A stretch of 16,776 nucleotides of DNA from an uncultured Alphaproteobacteria bacterium. GTDB lineage: Bacteria > Pseudomonadota > Alphaproteobacteria > Reyranellales > Reyranellaceae. The DNA lies in contig CAIYWM010000160.1 in the NCBI GenBank assembly GCA_903929895.1, forward strand, positions 1 to 16,776, given 5' to 3'. The stretch's first letter is position 1. Each line of letters opens with the position of its first letter. A program made the translations under genes and the position numbers. The notes beneath the pieces are model-generated. The model made no database searches. It saw only the letters and a list, made by a program, of their open reading frames with translations, and had not been told where the DNA came from. Shown one piece after another: positions 7,923 to 15,914 of this stretch.

Positions 7923-9052
7923 TGAAAATGAAAGCCGGCGTTCTCACGGTCTGCGGTGCGCCCCGCCCGTTCGCGAAGTCCAAGCCCATCCATGTCGTCG
8001 AGGTCGATCTCGATCCGCCGGGCGAGGGCGAGGTCCTGGTCAAGGTGGGCGGCGGCGGTCTCTGCCACTCCGACCTGTCGCTGATCAACGGCGACCGGCC
8101 CCGCCCTGTGCCGATCGTTCTCGGTCATGAAGGCTCGGGCGAGATCGTCGAAGTGGGCGCGGGCGTGCACGACGTGAAGGTCGGCGACCATGTCTGCTTC
8201 ACCTTCAACGTGAGCTGCGGCCGCTGCCGGCGCTGCCTCGAAGGCCGTCCCTATATCTGCGAGCGCTCGATCAGCCCGCGTGCCGCCGGCCAGCTCCTCT
8301 CCGGCCATCATCGCCTCCACATGGACGGCAAGCCGGTGAACCATCACTCCGGCGTTTCCTGCTACGCCGAATATGCCGTGGTCGATCGCGGCTCGATCGT
8401 GGTCATCGACCGCAGCCTGCCGCTCGACGTGGCGGCGTTGTTCGGTTGCGCCGTCGTCACGGGCGTCGGCGCGGTCGTGAACACCGGCAAGATCGAGCCG
8501 GGCAGTTCGGTGGCCATCGTCGGCCTGGGCGGCGTGGGCCTCAGCGGTCTCATGGGTGCGGTGCTCGCGGGCGCGGGTCGCATCGTGGCCATCGATCTCT
8601 CCGACGAGAAGCTCGGTCTTGCCCGTCAGCTCGGCGCGACGGACACGGTGAACGCCAAGGACGTCGACCATGTCACGCAGGTGCGCGATCTCACCAACGG
8701 CGGTGTCGACTATGCCTTCGATCTCGCCGGCACCATCAAGGCGATGGAGACGGCCTATCTCGTCACGCGCTGGGGCGGCACGACGGTGACCGCGGGCCTG
8801 TCGCCGATCGCCGCCGACTTCGCATTCAAGCAGAGCGCCCTCGTCAGCGAGGAGAAGACGATCAAGGGCTCCTACATGGGGAGCTGCGTGCCGGTGCGCG
8901 ACATCCCGCGCTTCATCGCGCTCTACCAGCAGGGCAAGCTGCCGGTCGACCGCATGGTCAGCCAGCGCATCGGGTTCGACCAGCTGAACGAGGGTTTCGA
9001 CCGCCTGCAGGATGTCGCGACCGTGCGGCAGATCCTGGTACCGCACGGCTGA
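7922..9052 (+). CDS. Zinc-dependent alcohol dehydrogenase (MDR family)
   Basis: This 376-aa medium-chain dehydrogenase shows both zinc sites. Cys48, His69 with Glu70, and Cys176 fit the catalytic zinc; Cys99, Cys102, Cys105 and Cys113 (CGRCRRCLEGRPYIC) bind the structural zinc. The Rossmann motif is GLGGVG (201-206), and Asp225 at the end of the second strand indicates NAD(H). The overall pattern resembles class III-like alcohol dehydrogenases and the NAD-dependent alcohol/aryl-alcohol group. The ATG at 7922 overlaps the SDR stop (TGATG) and is preceded by a strong GGAGGA (7908-7913) with 8-nt spacing. Pairing with an SDR suggests consecutive oxidation steps on a common substrate, but no pathway-specific gene is nearby to name it. 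Confidence 0.93.
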   Translation: MKMKAGVLTVCGAPRPFAKSKPIHVVEVDLDPPGEGEVLVKVGGGGLCHSDLSLINGDRPRPVPIVLGHEGSGEIVEVGAGVHDVKVGDHVCFTFNVSCGRCRRCLEGRPYICERSISPRAAGQLLSGHHRLHMDGKPVNHHSGVSCYAEYAVVDRGSIVVIDRSLPLDVAALFGCAVVTGVGAVVNTGKIEPGSSVAIVGLGGVGLSGLMGAVLAGAGRIVAIDLSDEKLGLARQLGATDTVNAKDVDHVTQVRDLTNGGVDYAFDLAGTIKAMETAYLVTRWGGTTVTAGLSPIAADFAFKQSALVSEEKTIKGSYMGSCVPVRDIPRFIALYQQGKLPVDRMVSQRIGFDQLNEGFDRLQDVATVRQILVPHG

Positions 9053-9083
9053 TGGTCGTCCGAAGAGATGGAGCCGAGCTTCC

Positions 9084-9545
9084 ATGTCCTTCACGATCGC
9101 CGTTGAAACGCCGCTACAGGACGAAGTCCGCACGCTCGTCGCCGAACTGAACGCCGTCCTGCTTGAACTGACGCCGCCCGAGCACTGCCACCATTTGACC
9201 GTCGAGCAGATGGCGGATGCCGACACCACGGTCTTCGTCGCCCGCGACGGCGGCGCGGCCGTGGCCTGCGGGGCACTGAAGCGGCACGAGGGCGGCATCG
9301 GCGAGGTGAAGCGTATGTACACGCGGCCGAGCCATCGCGGCCAAAGGATCGGCGAGCAGATCGTGGCGCGCATCGAGGCGATGGCGCGGGCCGAGGGGCT
9401 GAAGCGTCTGGTGCTGGAGACCGGCGACCGTCACTACGCGGCCTGGAAAGTTTATGAACGTTCCGGCTTCACACGCTGCGGTCCGGTTCTCGATTATGCC
9501 GACGTCAAGTGGTCGGTGTTCTACGACAAGACGCTCTTCGACTGA
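9084..9545 (+). CDS. GNAT family N-acetyltransferase
   Basis: This 153-aa protein has the GNAT core. The acetyl-CoA pyrophosphate loop is VKRMYTRPSHRGQRIGEQI (75-93), in which Arg88 stands where many relatives have glycine. It is followed by the helix EAMARAEGLKRLVLET and the C-terminal AAWKVYERSGF (119-129). Substrate unknown; small-molecule amines or amino-acid-like compounds are common for proteins of this size. ATG 9084 is preceded by GGAG (9070-9073) at 10 nt. It begins 31 bases after the alcohol dehydrogenase stop, so it is probably the third gene of that operon. Its last 25 bases overlap the 3' end of hslO on the opposite strand. It is far too short to be the GNAT-like bacterial ceramide synthase of the sphingolipid pathway. 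Confidence 0.9.
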   Translation: MSFTIAVETPLQDEVRTLVAELNAVLLELTPPEHCHHLTVEQMADADTTVFVARDGGAAVACGALKRHEGGIGEVKRMYTRPSHRGQRIGEQIVARIEAMARAEGLKRLVLETGDRHYAAWKVYERSGFTRCGPVLDYADVKWSVFYDKTLFD

Positions 9546-10519
9546 TCGGGTTCCTCGGGGGCTGGCGCATAGACGCTGTCGAGGTCGCTGTCGTCGTAGG
9601 TGTATTCGGTGGAGCAGAATTCGCATTTCACCGAGACGCGGCCGGTCTTGTCGCGCAGGTCGACGAGTTCCTCGCGCCGGATCGAGCGCAGCACGTTGTC
9701 GATGCGCTCGCGGCTGCAGCGGCAGCGCGCCTCGAAGGCCCGCCGGTCGAAGACCCTGGGACCCTCCTGATGGAACAGGCGGTGGAGCAGGGTGGTACCG
9801 GGCAGCGCCGGATCCAGCATTTCCTTCTCGGTGGCCGAGGCCATCAGGATCACGGCCTTGCGCCAGTCGTCCTCGCGCTGCTCGGCATCGACGCCCATGC
9901 GGCCAGCGTCGAACTCGGGCATCTGCTGCACCATCAGCGAAGCGGCATGCCAGTGATGTTGACCGCCCGTCTCGCTGCGACGCGCTGTGATCTTGATGCC
10001 GGTCGGCAGCTGTTCGGACTGGCGGAAGTAGGTATGGGCGCAGTCGGCCAGGGTCGGGCCCTCGAGTGGCACGACGCCCTGATAGCGCTCCGTGTACTGG
10101 CCCTGGTCGACGGTGAAGGTAAGGCGGCCCTGGCCGAACAGCTTCGGGATGTAGCCGGCCGGAACATCCTCGTTGCCGCTGCCCAGCGCGATGGCGAGCT
10201 TCCAGGAATCGAATTGCGCGTAGCCGCGCAGCGCGCCGTCGCTGGTGAGATCGGTGACCAGCAGGCGGATCGGTCCGTCGCCCGTGAGCTGCAGAGTGAA
10301 GATGCCGTCGTATTTCAGCGAGGTGGCCAGTGTGGCGCACAGCACCATCGACTCGGCCAGCGGCCGCGCCACGGCGAGCGGATAGCCGTGGCGCTCGATC
10401 ACCTCGTCGAGGGCGGGACCCAGCCGGACCAGCCGGCCGCGCACACCCAGCGCGTCCAGCTGGAAAGGAAGGACGCGGTCCCAGTCATCGGAAGGAGGTC
10501 CTCCCGATGGCGAGTTCAA
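9521..10519 (-). CDS. hslO: Hsp33 family redox-regulated molecular chaperone
   Basis: Hsp33 is a cytoplasmic holdase activated by oxidation, when four zinc-bound cysteines form disulfides. The 332-aa product shows the family N-terminus ([20 protein letters not shown], 15-34), the Hsp33 core ([19 protein letters not shown], 122-140) and the C-terminal zinc site Cys266/Cys268 (CRC) plus Cys299/Cys302 (CEFC). Start choice is uncertain. There is no in-frame ATG near the conserved N-terminus; TTG at 10519 overlaps the argF stop as TTGA, and GTG at 10528 is the next candidate. Neither has a clear ribosome site, so translation may depend on coupling to argF. The argD-argF-hslO order is seen in other alphaproteobacteria. 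The 3' end overlaps the GNAT gene. Confidence 0.94.
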   Translation of the reverse strand: MNSPSGGPPSDDWDRVLPFQLDALGVRGRLVRLGPALDEVIERHGYPLAVARPLAESMVLCATLATSLKYDGIFTLQLTGDGPIRLLVTDLTSDGALRGYAQFDSWKLAIALGSGNEDVPAGYIPKLFGQGRLTFTVDQGQYTERYQGVVPLEGPTLADCAHTYFRQSEQLPTGIKITARRSETGGQHHWHAASLMVQQMPEFDAGRMGVDAEQREDDWRKAVILMASATEKEMLDPALPGTTLLHRLFHQEGPRVFDRRAFEARCRCSRERIDNVLRSIRREELVDLRDKTGRVSVKCEFCSTEYTYDDSDLDSVYAPAPEEPDQSKSVLS

Positions 10520-11442
10520 GACAGGCACCAGGCCAGGATGCTCTTCTGGGCGTGCAGGCGGTTCTCGGCCTCGTCGAACACGACCGACTGCGGACCGTCG
10601 ATCACCTCGGCGGTCACTTCCTCGCCGCGATGCGCGGGCAGGCAGTGCATGAAGATCGCGTCCTTCTTGGCCTGCTTCATCAGGCGCTCGTCGACCTGAT
10701 AGGCGCGCAGCAGATTGTGTCGTCGTGCGGCGCTCGGGCTGTCGGGATCCTCGTCGCCCATCGATACCCAGGTGTCGGTGACGACGCAGTCGGCATCCTT
10801 CACCATCGACCCGGGGTCGTGGCCGATCGAGATGCGGCCCTTGGACTTCTCGGCCCACTGGACGACATCGGCCGGCGGCGTCAGCTCCGGCGGGCAGGCG
10901 ATGCGCAGCTCGAAGTCGAACTGGACCGCGGCATGGATCCAGGACGTCGCCATGTTGTTGCCGTCGCCCGACCAGACCACCGACTTGCCCCGGATGGGAC
11001 CGCGATGCTCCTCGTAGGTCATGACGTCGGCCATCAGCTGGCACGGATGGGTCTTGTCGGTGAGTCCGTTGATCACCGGCACGGTCGCGTACTTCGCCAT
11101 CTCGAGGAGCTTCTCCTCGACGGTGGTGCGCATCATGATGATGTCGACGTAGCGGCTGAGCACGCGCGCGGTGTCGGCGATGGTCTCGCCGCGGCCGAGC
11201 TGCGTATCGGTACGGCCGAGCATGATCGTCTGGCCACCGAGTTCGCGCATGCCGACCTCGAACGACACGCGGGTGCGTGTCGAGGGCTTTTCGAAGATCA
11301 TGGCGAGAGTCTTGCCGGCCAGCGGCTGGTCGTGCCCGCCGCTGGTCCGCGCCTTTTTCATCGCCTTGCCGTGATCGAGGATCTGGCGAAGCGTCCCGGG
11401 ATCGACCTGGTCGAGGTCGAGGAAATGCTTGGGCGTTGCCAT
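10516..11442 (-). CDS. argF: Ornithine carbamoyltransferase
   Basis: This enzyme makes citrulline from ornithine and carbamoyl phosphate, the sixth step of arginine synthesis. The 308-aa protein has the carbamoyl-phosphate motif STRTR (54-58), HPCQ (132-135), DGNN (160-163), the ornithine-binding SMG loop (227-229) and the catalytic HCLP (266-269, Cys267). These separate it from aspartate carbamoyltransferase. Its length is normal. ATG 11442 starts 5 bases after the argD stop, with only a weak ribosome site inside the end of argD, and its stop overlaps the hslO start, so all three genes should share one transcript from the promoter near 12728-12756. Confidence 0.97.
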   Translation of the reverse strand: MATPKHFLDLDQVDPGTLRQILDHGKAMKKARTSGGHDQPLAGKTLAMIFEKPSTRTRVSFEVGMRELGGQTIMLGRTDTQLGRGETIADTARVLSRYVDIIMMRTTVEEKLLEMAKYATVPVINGLTDKTHPCQLMADVMTYEEHRGPIRGKSVVWSGDGNNMATSWIHAAVQFDFELRIACPPELTPPADVVQWAEKSKGRISIGHDPGSMVKDADCVVTDTWVSMGDEDPDSPSAARRHNLLRAYQVDERLMKQAKKDAIFMHCLPAHRGEEVTAEVIDGPQSVVFDEAENRLHAQKSILAWCLS

Positions 11443-11447
11443 GGCGC

Positions 11448-12644
11448 CTACTCGGCGGCCTTGGACGCCGCCTCGAAGGACTCCGCTGCCTGCCCGAGAA
11501 TCGCGATACCCTCGTCCAGCGCCGCCTTGTCGGCGATCAGGGCCGGGAAGATGCGGACCACGTTCTCGCCGGCCGGCGGGACCAGGAGTCCCAGCGACTG
11601 CAACTTGTTGACCATGTCGCCCACCGGCACCGACGGGGCGCACTGAATGCCCTGCAGGAAACCCATGCCGCGCTGCTCGACGAACACCGTGGGATGCTTC
11701 TGGCAGAGTTCCTCGAGCTTGCCCTTCAGGTACTCGCCCTTCTCGCGCACGTCCTCGATGAAGCCGGGCGCCAGCAGGACGTCGAGCACGGCATTGGCGA
11801 CGCCGGTGGCCAGCGGATTGCCGCCATAGGTCGAGCCGTGCGTGCCGGGGACCATGCCGACCGCCGCCTTCTCGGTCGCCATGAAGGCGCCGATCGGGAA
11901 GCCGCCGCCCATGCCCTTGGCGATCGCGGCGACATCGGGCTTCACGCCCGACCAGTCGTAGCCCCACAGCTTGCCGGTGCGGCCGAAACCCGTGTGGATT
12001 TCATCGTAGAACAGCAGCAGGCCGAACTCGTCGCAGATGGCGCGCAGGTCCTTCAGGAACTGCACGGTCGTCGCACGAATGCCGCCTTCGCCCTGGATCG
12101 GCTCGACCAGGATGCCGGCGGTCTCGTCGTCGATCATGTCGCGGACGACGTTGGTGTTGTTCAGCGGCGCATGGCGATAGCCGGGGGCCGGCGGGCCGAA
12201 GCCTTCGAGGTACTTCTCGTTGCCGGTGGCGGCGAGCGCGTTCAGCAGGCGGCCGTGGAAGGCTGCCTGGAAGCAGATGATCTTGTACCGCTTGGGCTGG
12301 CCGTTCATGTACTGATACTTGCGGATCAGCTTGATGCCGCCCTCGATGGCTTCCGCGCCGGAGTTGCAGAAGAACATCGTGTCGGCGAACGAATTTTCGA
12401 CCAGCCGCTTCGCCAGCTTCTCGCCGTTGCCGACCCGGAACAGGTTCGACGTGTGCCAGAGCCGGGAGCCCTGCTCGGTCAGCGCCTTGACCAGGTAGGG
12501 ATGGCAGTGACCCAGCGCGTTCACGGCGATACCGGACGTGAAGTCCAGGTAACGTCGGCCGTCCACCGCGTAGAGATAGTTACCCTCTCCGCGTTCGAAC
12601 ACGACGTCCTTGCGACCGTACGTCGGCATCACAGCCGTAATCAC
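11448..12644 (-). CDS. argD: Acetylornithine aminotransferase (class III, PLP-dependent)
   Basis: This 398-aa enzyme transfers an amino group between N-acetylornithine and 2-oxoglutarate; ArgD often also serves lysine synthesis. Visible are SGAEA (95-99), FHGR (129-132), the PLP aspartate Asp214 and the Schiff-base Lys243 ([14 protein letters not shown]). Two positions differ from the usual pattern: His217 in [11 protein letters not shown] replaces the usual Gln of DE(V/I)Q, and the residue after FHGR is Leu instead of Thr. The start is GTG at 12644, supported by GGGAGG (12651-12656) with 6-nt spacing; an ATG five codons later lacks this. Placement directly before argF strongly supports the arginine role. 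It is the first gene of argD-argF-hslO. Confidence 0.94.
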   Translation of the reverse strand: MITAVMPTYGRKDVVFERGEGNYLYAVDGRRYLDFTSGIAVNALGHCHPYLVKALTEQGSRLWHTSNLFRVGNGEKLAKRLVENSFADTMFFCNSGAEAIEGGIKLIRKYQYMNGQPKRYKIICFQAAFHGRLLNALAATGNEKYLEGFGPPAPGYRHAPLNNTNVVRDMIDDETAGILVEPIQGEGGIRATTVQFLKDLRAICDEFGLLLFYDEIHTGFGRTGKLWGYDWSGVKPDVAAIAKGMGGGFPIGAFMATEKAAVGMVPGTHGSTYGGNPLATGVANAVLDVLLAPGFIEDVREKGEYLKGKLEELCQKHPTVFVEQRGMGFLQGIQCAPSVPVGDMVNKLQSLGLLVPPAGENVVRIFPALIADKAALDEGIAILGQAAESFEAASKAAE

Positions 12645-12658
12645 AGCGAGCCTCCCTC

Positions 12659-12715
12659 AAAAACCAAAAACCCCCGCCGATCCGACGATTCCGGGATGGA
12701 AACTCCGGGGTTTGG
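12659..12715 (-). promoter_or_regulatory. argD leader hairpin with U-run, possible attenuator
   Basis: In the argD transcript CCAAACCCC (12715 to 12707) can pair with GGGG plus UUUUUGG (12674 to 12664) if two U residues bulge, and UUUUU (12663-12659) follows at once. The GGGAGG ribosome site begins only a few bases later. A GC-rich stem followed by U's just before the ribosome site resembles an intrinsic terminator used for attenuation, or a structure that gates translation. The loop is long (about 30 nt) and the stem imperfect, so this is suggestive only. I see no leader peptide rich in arginine codons. Confidence 0.3.
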
Positions 12716-12727
12716 CGAGGGGCGGGC

Positions 12728-12756
12728 ACTATCTTACCGGGGTCCGGGTGTGTCAA
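12728..12756 (-). promoter_or_regulatory. Sigma-70-type promoter for argD-argF-hslO
   Basis: Read on the minus strand there is a perfect -35 box TTGACA (12756-12751), a 17-nt spacer and GATAGT (12733-12728) matching four of six bases of the -10 consensus TATAAT. Transcription would start near 12721, giving a leader of roughly 75 nt before the GTG start of argD. This is the best promoter-like sequence in the window. Confidence 0.7.
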
Positions 12757-12826
12757 CTTGGGGTAGCCGGCCGGCGGCGGCCGTCTTGAGGGGCCCCGAC
12801 CCCTCTGCTAGGAGACCCGCCTTCCG

Positions 12827-14566
12827 ATGAAACTGCTGCCGACCCGCCAATCCACGCTGCCCCTTCATCGCGCCGGCTTCACCTCCGTGCCCGCGATGCT
12901 CGACTATGCGGCGAAGGGCGAGACGGGGGTGACCTTTTATAATGCCAAGGGTGAGCAGCTCTCGGCCTTGCCGTGGCGCGAGGTCCGCGACCGGGCGCAT
13001 GTGGTCGCCCGCAAACTGATCGGCGCCGGGTTTGCGCGCGGCGAACGCATCCTGATCACAGCCGACACCTGGCCGGGTTTCTTCGACTCCTTCTTCGGGG
13101 CCCAGTATGCCGGCCTGCTGCCCGTGCCGGTCTCCATTCCGGTCGGCATTGGCGGCAAGGACGCCTACCTCGACCAGCTTCGCCGCCAGTTTGCCGCCTC
13201 CGGGGCGGTCGCTGCGGTCGGCCTCGACGATCTCGCAGGCTATCTGGCCGACGCGGCGCGGGAATTTCCCGCCATTCGCCTCCATGGCGGCATGGACGCC
13301 ATCCACACGCTGCCCGAGAAGCCGGTCGATCTGCGGCCGCTCGGCGCCGACGAGCTCTGCTACATCCAGTTTTCGTCGGGCAGCACGCGTCATCCGCACG
13401 GCGTGCAGATCACCCAGCGCGCCCTGATGGCCAATCTCGCCGGCATGGTCGGCCCGGCCGGCCTCGGCGTCGTCGAAGGCGATCGCGCCATAAGCTGGCT
13501 GCCGCTCTATCACGACATGGGCCTGATCGGCTTCCTGATGGGGCCTCTGGCCAGCCAGCTCTCGATCGACTACCTGACGCCGCGCGACTTCGCCCGCCGG
13601 CCGATGCAGTGGCTGAACCTGATCTCGCGCAACCGCAGCACCATTTCCTACAGTCCGAGCTTCGGCTACGACCTCGCCGTGCGGCGCGGTGCGGCCCAGG
13701 TGCCGCCCGATCTCGATCTGCGTTGCTGGCGGCATGCCGGAATCGGCGGCGACATGGTACGGGCCGACGTGCTGGAGCGCTTCGCGGCGACGTTCGAGCC
13801 GTACGGCTTCGACAGGACCGCCTTCATCCCGAGCTACGGCATGGCCGAGGTCTGCCTCGCCATCACCTTCTGCCCGCACGACACCGCGGTGCGCACCGAT
13901 ACCGTGGATCGCACGGCGCTGGCCGAGACACAGCGCGCGGTGCCGGCAGCGGATCCAGGCGATCATCAGCGCGCACGCCGCTTCGTGATCTGCGGCCGCG
14001 TGCTGCCGGGCCATCGCCTCGAAGTGCGCGGCCCCGACGGCGCCGTGCTGGCCGATCGCGAAGTAGGCCGCATCTTCGTGTCCGGCCCCAGCATCATGCC
14101 GGGCTACTTCGGCGAACCCGAGGCCAGCCGCGAGGTCCTGGTGGACGGTTGGCTCGATACCGGCGACCTCGGCTACATGCTGGACGGCGAGATCGTCGTC
14201 ACCGGCCGCGCCAAGGACCTGATCATCGTCAACGGCCGCAACGTCTGGCCGCAGGACATCGAATGGGCAGTCGAGGCCAAGCGCGTCGTGAAGAACGGCG
14301 ATGCGGCGGCCTTCTCGATCGATACCGGCGAAGGCGAGCGTGTGGTCGTGGCCGTGCTGGCGCGCGTGTCGGGCGACGAGGCGCGCGCGTCGCTGGCGCG
14401 CGACGTGGCGGGCGCGGTGCGCGAGGCGATCGCCGTTGATTGCGACGTGGCGCTGGTGCCGCCGACCATGGGCCTGCCGACCACCTCGTCCGGCAAGCTG
14501 TCGCGCGCCCGGACCAAGGCCAACTACCTCGCCGGCCACTACGCGCCGAAGCCCGAAGCGGCCTGA
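12827..14566 (+). CDS. aasR: Fatty acyl-AMP ligase / acyl-ACP synthetase (sphingolipid cluster)
   Basis: This 579-aa ANL-superfamily adenylate-forming enzyme has the ATP loop SSGSTRHPHGV (183-193), with His191 where acyl-CoA synthetases usually have Lys. It also has WLPLYHDMGLIG (224-235), typical of fatty acyl-AMP ligases, SYGMAE (336-341), TGD (445-447), GRAKDLIIVNGRN (460-472) and the C-terminal catalytic Lys557 (SSGKLSR). It should activate a fatty acid as acyl-AMP and load it on the carrier protein encoded two genes downstream rather than on CoA. In Caulobacter an acyl-ACP synthetase named AasR sits in the same gene order, which is the basis for the symbol. ATG 12827 is preceded by AGGAG (12810-12814), a rather wide 12 nt away. 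It begins a plus-strand operon divergent from argD; no convincing promoter is visible. Confidence 0.9.
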   Translation: MKLLPTRQSTLPLHRAGFTSVPAMLDYAAKGETGVTFYNAKGEQLSALPWREVRDRAHVVARKLIGAGFARGERILITADTWPGFFDSFFGAQYAGLLPVPVSIPVGIGGKDAYLDQLRRQFAASGAVAAVGLDDLAGYLADAAREFPAIRLHGGMDAIHTLPEKPVDLRPLGADELCYIQFSSGSTRHPHGVQITQRALMANLAGMVGPAGLGVVEGDRAISWLPLYHDMGLIGFLMGPLASQLSIDYLTPRDFARRPMQWLNLISRNRSTISYSPSFGYDLAVRRGAAQVPPDLDLRCWRHAGIGGDMVRADVLERFAATFEPYGFDRTAFIPSYGMAEVCLAITFCPHDTAVRTDTVDRTALAETQRAVPAADPGDHQRARRFVICGRVLPGHRLEVRGPDGAVLADREVGRIFVSGPSIMPGYFGEPEASREVLVDGWLDTGDLGYMLDGEIVVTGRAKDLIIVNGRNVWPQDIEWAVEAKRVVKNGDAAAFSIDTGEGERVVVAVLARVSGDEARASLARDVAGAVREAIAVDCDVALVPPTMGLPTTSSGKLSRARTKANYLAGHYAPKPEAA

Positions 14567-14575
14567 CCGCTCGCC

Positions 14576-15496
14576 ATGGGCAAGCTGGTCGCCGTCACCG
14601 GGGCCACCGGCTTCGTCGGACCCCATCTCGTGGCAGCGCTCGCGCGACGCGGCTGGCGTCTGCGTCTGCTGGTTCGGCGCTGGTCCCCTTTGCCGTCGCT
14701 GGCCGGCGTCGATGCCGACCTCGTCCTGGGTGATCTCTCCTCAGAATCCGCCCTGCGCCAGCTGGTCGACGGGGCGGATGCGGTGGTCCACGCCGCAGGG
14801 CTGATCAAGGCGAAGGCCGACCGGGACTTCCTGCCGGTCAACCGGGACAGTGCGGCGCTCCTGTCGGCGCTTGCCCCGGACGCCCACATGGTCCTGCTCT
14901 CGTCGTTGGCCGCCCGCGAGCCGCAACTTTCTGCCTACGGAGCGAGCAAGCGCGCGGGAGAGGCAGTCGTCGCCAACCGCAGTGGCCCCTGGACGATCGT
15001 CCGGGCGCCGGCGGTTTATGGGCCCGGTGACCGCGAAACGCTGGCCTATTTCCGAGCGATTAACTCGGGTATTGCGCCCCAGCCACGCCTGCCGGCGGCG
15101 CGCCTGTCGCTCATCCATGTTTCGGACCTGGCTGAGGCGCTGACCATGAGCGTCGAGCGGCCACCCCCGAATTCGATCTACGAAATCGACGACGGACGGA
15201 CCTACACCTATGGCGACATGGCCGCGGCGGCGGGCGAGGCGCTGGGGCGGCGGCCGTGGCGGCTCGCCGTGCCCCGGGGCGTCATGGCCGGTATCGCCCG
15301 GTGGAACGAGCTGCGGCAGGCGCTGGGGGCCGGCGCCCAGATCCTGACCCGGGGGAAGGTCAACGAGATCTTCCACCCCGACTGGTCGGCCCCTGACCGG
15401 CGGCTGGCCGCAGCGATCGGCTTCCAGCCCCGTTACGACCTCACGACCGGCTTCCGGGACACGATCTTGTGGTATCGCGCGAAGCACTGGCTATAG
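14576..15496 (+). CDS. cerR: NAD-dependent epimerase/dehydratase family, likely ceramide reductase
   Basis: This 306-aa extended SDR protein has the nucleotide motif TGATGFVG (8-15), HAAG (72-75), the catalytic Ser109/Ser110 region, Tyr121 and Lys125 (YGASK), and YGPGD further on. In Caulobacter the corresponding gene between the acyl-ACP synthetase and carrier protein genes, CerR, is reported to reduce the 3-keto group in sphingolipid synthesis. The same neighbours here support that role, although the sequence alone only says NAD(P)-dependent oxidoreductase acting on a keto or sugar-like group. It starts 9 bases after the ligase stop without a strong ribosome site, so coupling is likely. No signal peptide or clear membrane anchor is visible. 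Confidence 0.88.
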   Translation: MGKLVAVTGATGFVGPHLVAALARRGWRLRLLVRRWSPLPSLAGVDADLVLGDLSSESALRQLVDGADAVVHAAGLIKAKADRDFLPVNRDSAALLSALAPDAHMVLLSSLAAREPQLSAYGASKRAGEAVVANRSGPWTIVRAPAVYGPGDRETLAYFRAINSGIAPQPRLPAARLSLIHVSDLAEALTMSVERPPPNSIYEIDDGRTYTYGDMAAAAGEALGRRPWRLAVPRGVMAGIARWNELRQALGAGAQILTRGKVNEIFHPDWSAPDRRLAAAIGFQPRYDLTTGFRDTILWYRAKHWL

Positions 15497-15630
15497 GACG
15501 CGTGAAACACGGCGTAACAATTTGTCATTTCACTCGGAATCACTGTTTCTGGCACAAGGTGACCGCCCACCCCCGGGCGCTGGAGAGCGTTTTGCGCACT
15601 GCCCATCAAATGATCGTCGAAACCGACGGC
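15497..15630. other. 134-bp gap before carrier protein gene, relatively AT-rich
   Basis: This is the only sizeable gap inside the sphingolipid cluster. Bases 15502-15550 are clearly richer in A/T than the surrounding genes and include GTGAAA (15502-15507) and its inverted partner TTTCAC (15528-15533), 20 bases apart, as well as TTGTCA (15522-15527), but no matching -10 box at the right distance. It may hold a second promoter or an operator for the carrier protein and SPT genes. The carrier protein frame stays open through most of it, but that stretch has no ACP-like residues. No RNA gene or gene-length frame is supported. Confidence 0.35.
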
Positions 15631-15912
15631 ATGACCGATACCCTCGAACGCGCCCGCGTCAGCGGCCAGTCGCGTGGTGAAGTCATTCGTGAAATCTGTC
15701 GTCACCTCGTGCCGTTCCAGACCGGCGAGCGCCCGATCACGGGCGACACGGTGATCGCCAAGGACCTGACCATCGACTCGCTCGCCATCATGGACATGGT
15801 GATGGAGCTCGAGGACCATTTCGACATCTCGATTCCCATGAACGTCGTGGCCGAGATCCATACCGTCGACCAGCTCGCGGACACGATCCAGAAGCTCTGC
15901 GCCCGGCGTTAG
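15631..15912 (+). CDS. acpR: Acyl carrier protein of the sphingolipid cluster
   Basis: This 93-aa protein is a carrier protein: the phosphopantetheine attachment site is Ser50 in TIDSLAIMDMVMELEDHF (47-64), followed by the usual helix and ISIPMN. It probably carries the fatty acyl chain from the acyl-AMP ligase to serine palmitoyltransferase. I chose ATG 15631 (MTDTLERARV) because the usual ACP helix begins soon after; ATG 15610 would add seven residues, and neither has a clear ribosome site. The gene ends 2 bases before the SPT start, so the two are cotranscribed and likely cotranslated. The symbol follows the Caulobacter equivalent. It is distinct from a housekeeping acpP, which is normally linked to fab genes. 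Confidence 0.9.
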   Translation: MTDTLERARVSGQSRGEVIREICRHLVPFQTGERPITGDTVIAKDLTIDSLAIMDMVMELEDHFDISIPMNVVAEIHTVDQLADTIQKLCARR

Positions 15913-15914
15913 CC

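Noticed and set aside
9084..9545. GNAT gene as the missing bacterial ceramide synthase
   Set aside because: It is about 150 residues, much shorter than that enzyme, and belongs to a different operon.
12786..12814. TTGAGG with 17-nt spacer to TAGGAG as a promoter for the acyl-AMP ligase gene
   Set aside because: The -10 match is poor, the box coincides with the ribosome site, and the transcript would begin almost at the start codon.
12734..14626. Open minus-strand frame of 630 codons across the acyl-AMP ligase gene
   Set aside because: Antisense shadow of an enzyme with all ANL motifs intact; its translation is low-information and resembles no family.
15550..15564. Sigma-54-like TGGCAC box upstream of the carrier protein gene
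   Set aside because: The required GC of the -12 element is missing at the proper spacing (GACC instead of TTGC).
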